Part shown: one piece after another, positions 33,349 to 41,715 of the stretch
Position numbering within the stretch: the stretch's first letter is position 1
Layout of the letters: every line of letters begins with the position of its first letter
From: Litorivivens sp041624475
GTDB lineage: Bacteria > Pseudomonadota > Gammaproteobacteria > Pseudomonadales > Spongiibacteraceae
DNA: 64,000 nucleotides
Assembly: GCF_041624475.1 (NCBI RefSeq)
Contig: NZ_JBFJUX010000003.1
Coordinates: forward strand, 1-64,000
Direction of reading: 5' to 3'
Translations under genes and position numbers: made by a program
Notes under the pieces: model-generated
Seen by the model: only the letters and a program-made list of their open reading frames with translations
Told to the model about the DNA's origin: nothing
Database searches by the model: none

Positions 33349-35532
33349 ATGTCTTCATCTTCCACCAAGCGCATCGAACACAGCGGCCTGCAGATTGCAG
33401 AGGTGCTGTATCGCCTGGTCAACGAAGAAATTGCACCGGGCACCGGAGTAGAGCCAGACCACTTCTGGTCGCAGTTCGCGGCCATCCTCAAGGATCTGGC
33501 GCCCAAGAACAAGCGTCTGCTGGCCGCGCGTGACGAAATGCAGGCCACCATCGACAGCTGGCACCGGGAGAACCCGGATTTTGACGCCGCCAAATACAAA
33601 ACCTTTCTCGAGGATCTGGGCTACCTGCTGCCAGAGCCGGCCAATGTTGAGGTTAGCACCTCCAATGTGGATGCCGAGATTGCCACCCTGGCGGGTCCGC
33701 AGCTGGTCGTGCCGGTCATGAATGCTCGCTACGCCCTGAACGCGGCCAATGCCCGCTGGGGCAGCCTTTATGATGCGCTCTACGGCACCGATGTGATTCC
33801 CGAGGACAGCGGCGCCGATAAAGGTAAAGGTTACAACCCGGTGCGCGGCAACAAGGTCATTGCCTACGCCCGCAAGTTTCTGGATACCCATACGCCGCTG
33901 GCGAATGGTTCACACGCTGACGCCACCGGCTATACCGTTGGTGACGGCCAGCTGCAGGTAGCGTTGAAGGATGGCAGCACCCAGGGCCTGAAGAACACCG
34001 ATCAGTTTGTGGGGTATGCGGGTGATACTGCCGCGCCCAGCAACATTCTCCTGATTAACAACGGCCTGCACATCGATATTCAAATCGACGCAGAGCACCC
34101 GATTGGCAAAACGGACCCGGCCCATGTCAAAGATGTGGTGCTTGAGGCCGCATTGACTACCATTCAGGACTGCGAAGATTCTGTCGCGGCGGTTGATGCT
34201 GAAGACAAGGTGGTGGTTTACAGCAACTGGCTGGGCCTGATGAAGGGCACGCTGGAAGAATCCCTGGAAAAGGGCGGGAAAACCATCACCCGCCGTCTGG
34301 TTGAAGACCGCGTCTTTACCGCCAAAGACGGTAGTAAGTTGACTCTGCACGGTCGCAGCCTCCTGCTGGTGCGTAATGTGGGCCACCTGATGACCAACGA
34401 GGCGATTCTGGACGCCGACGGCAACGAGGTTCCGGAAGGCATCATGGACGGCATGGTCACCGCACTGGCGTCCATTCACGATCTGAAGCGCACCGGCACC
34501 CTGTGTAATTCCCGTGAAGGCAGTGTGTACATCGTTAAGCCGAAAATGCACGGCCCGGAAGAAGTGGCCTTTGCCTGCGAACTGTTTGATCGAATTGAAG
34601 ACGCGTTGGGCCTGACCCGCAACACCCTGAAAATTGGCATCATGGACGAAGAGCGTCGCACCACGGTGAACCTGAAAGCCTGTATCGCCATGGCCAAGGA
34701 ACGGGTGATCTTTATCAATACCGGTTTCCTTGATCGCACCGGTGACGAAATTCATACCAGCATGGAAGCGGGCGCCTTTGTGCGCAAGGCTGACATGAAG
34801 CAGCAAGCCTGGATCAAAGCCTACGAAGACTGGAACGTCGATATTGGTCTGGAATGTGGCCTCAGTGGCAAGGCCCAGATCGGTAAAGGCATGTGGGCCA
34901 TGCCCGATGAAATGGCGCAGATGATGGACGCCAAAATTGGCCATCCGAAGGCCGGCGCCAACTGTGCGTGGGTACCGTCACCTACCGCCGCGACTCTGCA
35001 CGTAATGCACTACCACGAAGTCAGTGTTGCCGATGTCCAGCAGCAGCTGGCAAAGCGTCAGCGAGCAGCACTGGATGATATTCTGACCATTCCGGTAGCC
35101 AAGGACACTAACTGGTCTGCGGAAGAGATTCAGAATGAACTGGACAACAACGCCCAGGGCATTCTTGGTTATGTTGTGCGCTGGATCGATGCCGGTGTCG
35201 GCTGTTCCAAAGTGCCGGATATCAATGACGTTGGCCTGATGGAAGATCGCGCCACCCTGCGTATCTCCAGTCAGCATATCGCCAACTGGCTGCGCCACGG
35301 GGTCTGTACTGAAGAGCAGGTCATGGAAACCCTCAAGCGCATGGCCGAAGTGGTAGACCGCCAGAATGCGGGCGACCCGGAATACGTGAACATGGCACCG
35401 AACTTTGATGACAGTGTGGCTTTCCAGGCCGCCTGTGATCTGGTGTTCAAGGGTACCGAGCAACCCAATGGCTATACCGAGCCGGTGTTGCACGCCCGTC
35501 GCCGAGAGCTTAAGGCAAAGCGCGGCCAGTAG
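33349..35532 (+). CDS. glcB: Malate synthase G
   Basis: Condenses glyoxylate with acetyl-CoA to malate, completing the glyoxylate shunt. At 727 residues it is the monomeric G isoform (E. coli 723). Recognisable stretches are VVPVMNARYALNAANARWGSLYDALYGTD, LEAALTTIQDCEDSVAAVDAEDK, KPKMHGPEEVAF, KIGIMDEERRTTVNLKACI and INTGFLDRTGDEIHTSMEAG. The ATG at 33349 follows AAGGAG. It is transcribed away from aceA and ends in a strong terminator. Having G rather than the A isoform next to aceA/aceK is common in pseudomonad-like lineages. Confidence 0.97.
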   Translation: MSSSSTKRIEHSGLQIAEVLYRLVNEEIAPGTGVEPDHFWSQFAAILKDLAPKNKRLLAARDEMQATIDSWHRENPDFDAAKYKTFLEDLGYLLPEPANVEVSTSNVDAEIATLAGPQLVVPVMNARYALNAANARWGSLYDALYGTDVIPEDSGADKGKGYNPVRGNKVIAYARKFLDTHTPLANGSHADATGYTVGDGQLQVALKDGSTQGLKNTDQFVGYAGDTAAPSNILLINNGLHIDIQIDAEHPIGKTDPAHVKDVVLEAALTTIQDCEDSVAAVDAEDKVVVYSNWLGLMKGTLEESLEKGGKTITRRLVEDRVFTAKDGSKLTLHGRSLLLVRNVGHLMTNEAILDADGNEVPEGIMDGMVTALASIHDLKRTGTLCNSREGSVYIVKPKMHGPEEVAFACELFDRIEDALGLTRNTLKIGIMDEERRTTVNLKACIAMAKERVIFINTGFLDRTGDEIHTSMEAGAFVRKADMKQQAWIKAYEDWNVDIGLECGLSGKAQIGKGMWAMPDEMAQMMDAKIGHPKAGANCAWVPSPTAATLHVMHYHEVSVADVQQQLAKRQRAALDDILTIPVAKDTNWSAEEIQNELDNNAQGILGYVVRWIDAGVGCSKVPDINDVGLMEDRATLRISSQHIANWLRHGVCTEEQVMETLKRMAEVVDRQNAGDPEYVNMAPNFDDSVAFQAACDLVFKGTEQPNGYTEPVLHARRRELKAKRGQ

Positions 35533-35589
35533 CCTGATCGGGCACTGGGCGCTTTCCAAACCGACTTCATACCTGTCAGTGTGAGGCTT

Positions 35590-35616
35590 GCCCGGCAATT
35601 TGCCGGGCTTTTTTTT
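35590..35616 (+). terminator. Strong rho-independent terminator of glcB
   Basis: Perfect stem GCCCGGCA/TGCCGGGC with a 3-nt loop followed by eight T residues, 57 bp past the glcB stop. Confidence 0.92.
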
Positions 35617-35702
35617 AAGCCCTCTGGACTGTGTTTCCATTCGGCGAAGCTTCTGGTTAAATGATTTTTCATAATTATTATTGGGCTTGAGGCATTTATC
35701 CT

Positions 35703-36659
35703 ATGAATTTGTCCCGCGTTGATCTCAATCTGCTGGTGTATCTGGACGTGCTGCTGCGTGAAAAAAACGTGACGCGTGCGGCGGAGCAGTTGGGCATCAC
35801 CCAGCCAGCCCTGAGTAACGGCCTGCGCCGCTTGCGGGAACTGTTTGGCGACCCCTTGCTGGTGCGAACCAGTGAGGGGATGACGCCCACAGAGCGCGCC
35901 AATGAACTTCAGCCTCAAGTACGTGGCATACTGGCCTCGGTTGAAAAGGCCGTGCTGCCGGTGGCGGAGTTTGATGCCAAAACCAGTACCCGGGTGTTCC
36001 GGATTATGGCCACGGACTATGCCGAATCAACCCTGCTGGCGCCGCTCTTGAACGACCTGCGCGATGCGGCCCCCGACATCACGCTGGATATCCTTACGCC
36101 CTCTGACGTGTCCTTTCAGGATCTGGAGCAGGGCAAAATCGACATGGCCATTAACCGCTTCGATCAGCTGCCCCAATCCTTTCATCAGGCTACGGTCTGG
36201 CGTGACAGCTTTTCCTGCCTGATGAGCGCCGATAACCCCGTGCTGGAAAATTTTGATCTGGAAGCCTATTTACAGGGTAACCATATCTGGGTCAGCAAGA
36301 CCGGTATGGGAGTCGGGCGCGGCATGAACACCAAGGACCCACAGCGTCTGGGTTGGGTTGATGAGGCGCTGGCAGAATCCGGCCACACCCGCCGCATCCG
36401 CCTGTTTACCCGTCACTATCAGGTTGCCGCGCTGCTGGCCAGTCAGCCGGATCTGATTGCCACGCTCCCGACTCAGGTTGCCCGCCTGCACGCGGAGGAT
36501 TCGCGGCTGGCAATTCGCAAACCGCCTTTCATGATCATACCGATTGAGCTGAAGATTGCCTGGAGTCCGCTGCTGCAGCACGATCCGGGACATATCTGGC
36601 TGCGCCGCGAAATTGTCGATCTGGGCCAGCGGATTATTCAGGAAACCACAAACCGGTAG
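35703..36659 (+). CDS. LysR-family transcriptional regulator
   Basis: DNA-binding regulator of 318 residues. The winged helix-turn-helix is at about 1-65 (DLNLLVYLDVLLREKNVTRAAEQLGITQPALSNGLRRLRELFGDPLLVR), followed by a linker helix and an effector-binding domain of the type seen in NodD/PcpR-like members (RIMATDYAESTLLAPLL). No effector is evident. The ATG follows GAGG at 10 nt. It follows glcB on the same strand behind a strong terminator, so it has its own promoter. Control of the glyoxylate genes is possible but unsupported; the EXPERA gene just downstream is an alternative target. Confidence 0.92.
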   Translation: MNLSRVDLNLLVYLDVLLREKNVTRAAEQLGITQPALSNGLRRLRELFGDPLLVRTSEGMTPTERANELQPQVRGILASVEKAVLPVAEFDAKTSTRVFRIMATDYAESTLLAPLLNDLRDAAPDITLDILTPSDVSFQDLEQGKIDMAINRFDQLPQSFHQATVWRDSFSCLMSADNPVLENFDLEAYLQGNHIWVSKTGMGVGRGMNTKDPQRLGWVDEALAESGHTRRIRLFTRHYQVAALLASQPDLIATLPTQVARLHAEDSRLAIRKPPFMIIPIELKIAWSPLLQHDPGHIWLRREIVDLGQRIIQETTNR

Positions 36660-36708
36660 GCATTTAATCGCATTATCGGCTAGGCTCATCCAAAGCAAAA
36701 AAATAAAA

Positions 36709-37197
36709 ATGGATAAGGCTATGCCACTTTACAAGCGTCCGGTCGACCTGCTGTTGTTCAGTTTTTATTGTATTTCCGTTACCTACGGCCTGTTGTTCAG
36801 CCTGCCCGAGGCGTTGGGTGTGCCGGTGAGTCCGGATAGCCCCTGGCCGCCACTGCAGTGGCTTCATGGCTGGGCTGTCGCGGAAGAACCACAGCACCTG
36901 AACCCACCTATGACCCTGCTGGCCAGCACTGCGCTTGATGGTCTGGTGCATTCGCCCTTTCTGCTGGTTCTGTTGTATGCCTTGTGGAAACAGCGTAATT
37001 GGATTCGCCTGTGGGCCTTACTGTTTGCCGGTTCTTCCGTCACCAATATGTATTTTTACTTTTACGAGACCTTTAATGGCGCTCATCCACCGCCGAATAC
37101 GCTCTATTACCTCGCCTTCAACTTGCCCTGGATGCTCATGCCCATGCTGCTGGCCTGGCGCATGTGGCCCGAACGGCCGTTTGACGCGGAGCGTTGA
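36709..37197 (+). CDS. EXPERA/EBP-like four-helix membrane protein
   Basis: Membrane protein of 162 residues with four predicted transmembrane helices (about 12-30, 72-90, 98-118, 130-150). The pattern resembles the EXPERA domain of sterol isomerase EBP and TMEM97: ALDGLVHSPFLLVLLYALWK, then YFYFYETFNGAHPPPNTLYY and LPWMLMPMLLAWRMW. A bacterial substrate is unknown. Two ATGs compete, 36709 and 36721, and neither has a clean ribosome site; I take 36709. It follows the LysR gene by 49 bp and may be cotranscribed. Confidence 0.78.
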   Translation: MDKAMPLYKRPVDLLLFSFYCISVTYGLLFSLPEALGVPVSPDSPWPPLQWLHGWAVAEEPQHLNPPMTLLASTALDGLVHSPFLLVLLYALWKQRNWIRLWALLFAGSSVTNMYFYFYETFNGAHPPPNTLYYLAFNLPWMLMPMLLAWRMWPERPFDAER

Positions 37198-37333
37198 GGC
37201 GCAGCGGTATAGTCGGGCATGTTCCCCCATCAACCGGGAAAAACGCCCATAATCCGGGCTATTTTTCCTGTTTTCCGTGACCTCGAGGCTTCAAAATGGC
37301 ATCCTGTGCAGCTCATTTACTAACGAGGTTACT

Positions 37334-37798
37334 ATGAAAATCGCAAACAACTGTGCCGTCTCCTTCCACTACACCTTGACTGACGAAGACGGCCAGACAC
37401 TGGACAGCTCCGAAGGTCGCGATCCGCTGACCTATCTCCACGGCCACAATGGCATTATCCCCGGTCTGGAAAACGAGCTGGCAGGCAAAGAGGCAGGTGA
37501 GTCGCTGAAGGTTGTTGTGCAGCCTGCTGACGGTTACGGCGAGATCAATCCCGACCTGCTGCAACAGGTTCCTCGTGAGGCCTTTCAGGGCGTAGAAAGC
37601 ATAGAGCCGGGCATGCAGTTCCAGGCCCAGGGCGAGGGCGGTCAGGCGCAGATGGTTGTTGTCCGCGAAGTCAGCGAAGAAGCGGTTCTGGTTGATGGCA
37701 ACCACCCCCTGGCCGGACAGGTACTGAACTTTGACGTGACCATCGATTCGGTGCGTGAAGCATCCGAAGAGGAAATTGCTCACGGCCACGTTCACTAA
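37334..37798 (+). CDS. FKBP-type peptidyl-prolyl isomerase, SlyD-like
   Basis: Cytosolic proline isomerase and chaperone of 154 residues. The FKBP core (VSFHYTLTDEDGQTLDSS, PLTYLHGHNGIIPGLENELAGKEAGE) is interrupted by an insert-in-flap domain at about 75-120, the SlyD architecture. The metal-binding histidine-rich tail of E. coli SlyD is reduced to HGHVH. I chose the ATG at 37334, with GAGG six nt upstream, rather than an upstream in-frame start at 37277. The gene is monocistronic, followed at once by a hairpin. Confidence 0.92.
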   Translation: MKIANNCAVSFHYTLTDEDGQTLDSSEGRDPLTYLHGHNGIIPGLENELAGKEAGESLKVVVQPADGYGEINPDLLQQVPREAFQGVESIEPGMQFQAQGEGGQAQMVVVREVSEEAVLVDGNHPLAGQVLNFDVTIDSVREASEEEIAHGHVH

Positions 37799-37800
37799 GT

Positions 37801-37834
37801 AAAAGGCCGCTGCGATATTCGCAGCGGCTACTTT
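37801..37834 (+). terminator. Hairpin between the FKBP gene and the glucosylglycerate operon
   Basis: Perfect 10-bp stem GCCGCTGCGA/TCGCAGCGGC with a TAT loop, followed by TACTTTCC. The U-run is weak. It occupies the place where the ribosome site of the next gene (ATG at 37837) should be, so it may act on translation as well as termination. Confidence 0.55.
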
Positions 37835-37836
37835 CC

Positions 37837-38598
37837 ATGCTAGTTGTCACTGATCTCGACGGCACCTTACTCGACCACCACACCTACTCCCATGCGCCCG
37901 CGACGGCGGCACTGGCAGAGCTCGCCCGCCGCAACATTCCTGTTGTACTCAATACGAGCAAAACGCGCACCGAACTGGTGCAGTTATTGCCTGCACTACA
38001 ATTGAACACCCCCTTTATTGTCGAAAACGGCTCCGCGGTTTATCAAGCCGATGGTGAGGCGTGTCAGGTATTGGGTGTGAAACGCCCGGTCTTGCTGGAG
38101 ACGCTGGATGAGGCGCGCCGCCAGGGCTTTGAATTCCGCAGTTACCGCGATCTGCGGCTTGACGGCGTGATGGCGCAAACCGGCCTGGATCGCGCGGCTG
38201 CCAAGGCCTCGCTAGACCGGGAATTTACCGAACCCTTGGTTTGGCGGGGAACGCCTGAACGGCGCAGAGAATTTATCAGCTGGATTCAGGCACAGGGATT
38301 GCAGTGTCTGGAAGGCGGGCGTTTTCTGCATGCAATGGGGCGCTGTGATAAAGGTGTGGCCATGCAGAAGCTTCGAGAAAGCTACTATCCTGATATAGAG
38401 GGCCCGGTGGTGGCACTGGGTGATAGCGAAAATGACCTTGCCATGCTGAAACGCGCGGATATCGCGGTATGTATTCGTTCGACCAGCGGCAGGCGTTTGC
38501 GCCTTGAGAGTGGACCAAACAACACCGTGCTGCATACCTTGGCCTGTGGCCCTGAAGGTTGGGCAGAAGCGATAAGCGATATTTTACAAACGAACTAA
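37837..38598 (+). CDS. Glucosyl/mannosyl-3-phosphoglycerate phosphatase (HAD-IIB)
   Basis: HAD-superfamily phosphatase of 253 residues in the MPGP group, which dephosphorylates glucosyl- or mannosyl-3-phosphoglycerate to the compatible solute. The nucleophile motif is VTDLDGTLLD (Asp6, Asp8), followed by VVLNTSKTR, PFIVENGSAVY and the motif GDSENDLAML with metal-binding acids. It is followed by a glucosyl-3-phosphoglycerate-synthase-like gene and a GH13 phosphorylase, which together favour glucosylglycerate over mannosylglycerate. No ribosome site is seen before the ATG; a hairpin ends 8 nt upstream. Confidence 0.88.
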   Translation: MLVVTDLDGTLLDHHTYSHAPATAALAELARRNIPVVLNTSKTRTELVQLLPALQLNTPFIVENGSAVYQADGEACQVLGVKRPVLLETLDEARRQGFEFRSYRDLRLDGVMAQTGLDRAAAKASLDREFTEPLVWRGTPERRREFISWIQAQGLQCLEGGRFLHAMGRCDKGVAMQKLRESYYPDIEGPVVALGDSENDLAMLKRADIAVCIRSTSGRRLRLESGPNNTVLHTLACGPEGWAEAISDILQTN

Positions 38599-38616
38599 AA
38601 CAGAAGGAGTGGCGCG

Positions 38617-39846
38617 ATGGGTGACTTTTATCAGGGGGGAATGGTTGCCACCCTGCATAACCTGGTCGATCGGCCGCTGAAAGATCTCGAGGCCGATCTG
38701 ATCGATTTTTCGAAATCCCGGCCAATGAGTTTGGTGCTGCCCAGCCTGTTTTCTGAACTGCAGGGGCAGGCGCTGGAAGATATTGTGCAGAATCTACGCG
38801 ATGTGGCTTATCTCAGTGAAATCGTGATCGGCCTCGACCGTGCTAGTGCCGACGAGTTTCGGCAGGCGGTCAATTATTTTGGCCGGCTGCCTCAGCACCA
38901 CCGCATTCTCTGGAACGACGGCCCACGCCTGCGCGCTATCGATCAGCGCTTGCAGGCCGAGGGGCTGGCGCCGCGTGAACCCGGAAAAGGGCGCAATGCC
39001 TGGTATTGTCTGGGCTATGTGCTCGCCTCAGGGCGCGGCAAGGCAATCGCTCTGCACGATTGCGACATCGTGACTTACGAGCGACTGCTGCCGGCGCGCC
39101 TGTTTTACCCCATAGCCAATCCAGCCTTCAGTTATGAATTCTGCAAGGGCTATTACGCGCGGGTTACCGACACCAGTATCAACGGCCGGGTCAGCCGCTT
39201 GCTGGTGACACCGCTGGTGCGGTCCCTGAAAAAGATCTACCCCAATACTGACTATCTCGACTATCTCGATAGCTTTCGCTATCCCCTAGCCGGCGAGTTT
39301 TCACTGCAGGCCGACGTGGTGGGTGAACTGCGCATCCCCAGTGATTGGGGGCTGGAAATCGGTCTTTTGTCCGAGGTGTACCGCAATTATTCCAGCAACC
39401 GTCTGTGTCAGGTGGACATAGCAGATCGTTACGACCATAAACATCAGGATTTGTCAGAACACGACGACGGCGGTGGCTTGTCGAAAATGTCGATTGATAT
39501 CACCAAAGCGATTTTCCGAAAACTGGCGATCAACGGCGCGGTGTTTTCCAACGAAACCTTTCGTTCGATCAAGGCGACCTACTACCGCACCGCCCTAGAC
39601 TTCGTCGAAATGTATTACAACGATGCGCGCATGAATGGCCTGAGTCTGGATATTCACCGGGAAGAGCAGGCGATTGAACTGTTTGCGGCCAATATTGTGA
39701 AGGCGGGAAATATCTTTCTCGACAATCCTATGGAGACACCTTTTATCCCGAGCTGGAATCGGGTGGTGAGCGCGATACCGACTATTTTGGATGATCTGCG
39801 TGAGGCAGTCGAAGCGGATCGCAGGGAGTTTGCCGGGGGTGAGTAA
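38617..39846 (+). CDS. Glucosyl-3-phosphoglycerate synthase-like glycosyltransferase
   Basis: Glycosyltransferase of 409 residues resembling the GT81 glucosyl-3-phosphoglycerate synthases, which join a nucleotide sugar to 3-phosphoglycerate. The DxD-type metal/nucleotide motif is DCD (148-150) in GKAIALHDCDIVTYERLL. An acceptor-site stretch GKGRNAWYCLG and the catalytic-region PLAGEFSLQADVVGELRIPSDWGLEIGLL follow. It lies 18 bp behind the matching phosphatase, with AGAAGGAG before its ATG, and overlaps the phosphorylase gene by 8 nt. Mannosyl-3-phosphoglycerate synthase is the alternative, less likely given the neighbour. Confidence 0.85.
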   Translation: MGDFYQGGMVATLHNLVDRPLKDLEADLIDFSKSRPMSLVLPSLFSELQGQALEDIVQNLRDVAYLSEIVIGLDRASADEFRQAVNYFGRLPQHHRILWNDGPRLRAIDQRLQAEGLAPREPGKGRNAWYCLGYVLASGRGKAIALHDCDIVTYERLLPARLFYPIANPAFSYEFCKGYYARVTDTSINGRVSRLLVTPLVRSLKKIYPNTDYLDYLDSFRYPLAGEFSLQADVVGELRIPSDWGLEIGLLSEVYRNYSSNRLCQVDIADRYDHKHQDLSEHDDGGGLSKMSIDITKAIFRKLAINGAVFSNETFRSIKATYYRTALDFVEMYYNDARMNGLSLDIHREEQAIELFAANIVKAGNIFLDNPMETPFIPSWNRVVSAIPTILDDLREAVEADRREFAGGE

Positions 39847-41572
39847 CAGCAGCGATTTCGCGCTTTTTCAGGCGACCTTGCAAAGCCAGCTCGCTTTTCT
39901 TTACGGCGAAGAACGCGCCCCGACACTCTGCCGCGAGGTGATAGCAAGTTTTGGTTTCAGCGACCAAACACAGGGGCCCAAGCCGTTTACCAATCACTGG
40001 GATCAGAGCGACGTCTGGGTGATCACCTATGGTGATAGTATTCAGCGCGAGCCGGAGCCGCCGCTGCAGGTTCTAAAGCAGTTTCTCGATAAGCATCTGC
40101 TGGACGTGATATCCGGTGTGCATGTCTTACCGTTTTTCCCCTACAGCTCTGATGATGGCTTTGCGGTTATCAATTACGCGGAAGTCAACTCCTCGCTGGG
40201 CGATTGGCAGGACATCGAAGCTCTGGCGCAGAGTTACAGCCTGATGGCGGACTGCGTTATCAACCATTGCTCCAGTCGCAGCCTGTGGTTTGAAAACTTC
40301 AAGAAGGGCAGTGGTGTTGGTTCAGATTTCTTTTTTACCGCATCACCCGAAGACGACTTGAGCCAGGTCGTCCGCCCACGAACCAGTCCCTTGTTGCGTG
40401 AGACTGAAACGGCCGATGGTGTGAAGCACGTCTGGTGTACTTTCAGTCACGATCAGGTGGACCTGGATTTTCGTAATCCGGCGGTGTTGCTGGAGTTTCT
40501 GTCGATTATCAAACTCTATATGGATAAAGGCGTGCGCATTTTTCGCCTGGACGCCATAGCCTTTCTCTGGAAGGTTCCGGGCACCGATTCGCTTAACCTG
40601 CCGCAAACACATGAAGTGGTGCGCCTGATCAGAACTGTTGCTGAACACTACCGCAATGACGTGGTCATCATTACCGAAACCAATATTCCCAATCGCGAGA
40701 ACCTCAGCTACTTTGGCAACGCCAATGAGGCGCACCTTGTTTACAACTTCTCCCTGCCGCCCTTGCTGTTGCATACCTTGTTGAGCGAAGACTGCAGCCA
40801 TCTGAAAACCTGGCTGATGAGTATGCCGCCAGCGCAACACGGCACAACCTACCTTAACTTTATTGCCTCGCATGATGGTATAGGATTGCGTCCCGCCGAA
40901 GGGCTGCTGTCTGATCACGAGCTGTCGCAGATGGTGGCGAGTATTGAAGGCTTTGGCGGTAAGATATCCTGGCGGGCACTGGAAAACGGCGAAAACCGCC
41001 CCTACGAGTTGAATATCAGCCTGTTTGATGCGCTCAAGGGTACCCATGCCGGAGAAGACGATCTTGCGGTAGGCCGCTTTGTCTGCGCCCATGCCATTAT
41101 GCTGGCGCTTGAAGGGATACCGGCCTTTTACATTCACAGCCTGTTTGCAACCCGCAACGACTATCGCCGTCTGGAAAATACCAGTCACAACCGCTCTATC
41201 AATCGCCATCAGTGGCAGTGGCAGGAATTGCTGGATGCGCTAAGCGAGGAGGGGGCACACAAAGCCGTGTTTGAACAATTGCAGGCACTGATTCGCTTGC
41301 GACGGGTCCAGCCGGCCTTTCATCCCAATGCCACCCAATACACCCTGCATATCAATGATCAGGTCTTTGCCTTCTGGCGTCAGAGCGCCGACCGGCGCCA
41401 GAGTATTTTTGCCCTGCACAACATCTCACGTAACCCACAGAGCATCAGCCTCACGCAACTGAATCTTATCGCGACCGATAACTGGCGCGACCTGATCAGT
41501 GGCGAGGTTCTGAGCGACATCAAGGTGAACATTGAGCTTGGCCCATACCAGTGCCGCTGGATAAGTAACTAA
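39839..41572 (+). CDS. GH13 subfamily 18 phosphorylase, probable glucosylglycerate phosphorylase
   Basis: Retaining glycoside phosphorylase of 577 residues related to sucrose phosphorylase. The (beta/alpha)8 motifs are present: DCVINHCSSRS, RIFRLDAIAFLWK (nucleophile Asp238), IITETNIPN (acid/base Glu280) and FIASHDGIG. Relatives such as E. coli YcjM and a Meiothermus enzyme phosphorolyse glucosylglycerate to glucose-1-phosphate and glycerate. Position directly behind the synthase and phosphatase genes supports that activity over sucrose. I chose the GTG at 39839, with AGGGAG 10 nt upstream; it overlaps the upstream stop, giving coupled translation. Confidence 0.85.
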   Translation: MSNSSDFALFQATLQSQLAFLYGEERAPTLCREVIASFGFSDQTQGPKPFTNHWDQSDVWVITYGDSIQREPEPPLQVLKQFLDKHLLDVISGVHVLPFFPYSSDDGFAVINYAEVNSSLGDWQDIEALAQSYSLMADCVINHCSSRSLWFENFKKGSGVGSDFFFTASPEDDLSQVVRPRTSPLLRETETADGVKHVWCTFSHDQVDLDFRNPAVLLEFLSIIKLYMDKGVRIFRLDAIAFLWKVPGTDSLNLPQTHEVVRLIRTVAEHYRNDVVIITETNIPNRENLSYFGNANEAHLVYNFSLPPLLLHTLLSEDCSHLKTWLMSMPPAQHGTTYLNFIASHDGIGLRPAEGLLSDHELSQMVASIEGFGGKISWRALENGENRPYELNISLFDALKGTHAGEDDLAVGRFVCAHAIMLALEGIPAFYIHSLFATRNDYRRLENTSHNRSINRHQWQWQELLDALSEEGAHKAVFEQLQALIRLRRVQPAFHPNATQYTLHINDQVFAFWRQSADRRQSIFALHNISRNPQSISLTQLNLIATDNWRDLISGEVLSDIKVNIELGPYQCRWISN

Positions 41573-41715
41573 TCCTGTCAGACCTGTTAAAAAGTGCCTG
41601 TTGTCGGCTGATCCGATGTGATACATCTATTCCGATGGAGTCGGCTTGGCTGTTCCGGGGTAAAAGTGGGGCGACCAAAGGTGCCGGACCAAACGAATCG
41701 AGGTGTTTTTTCTGT

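Noticed and set aside
33910..34944. 344-codon minus-strand frame opposite glcB
   Set aside because: Antisense shadow of malate synthase G.
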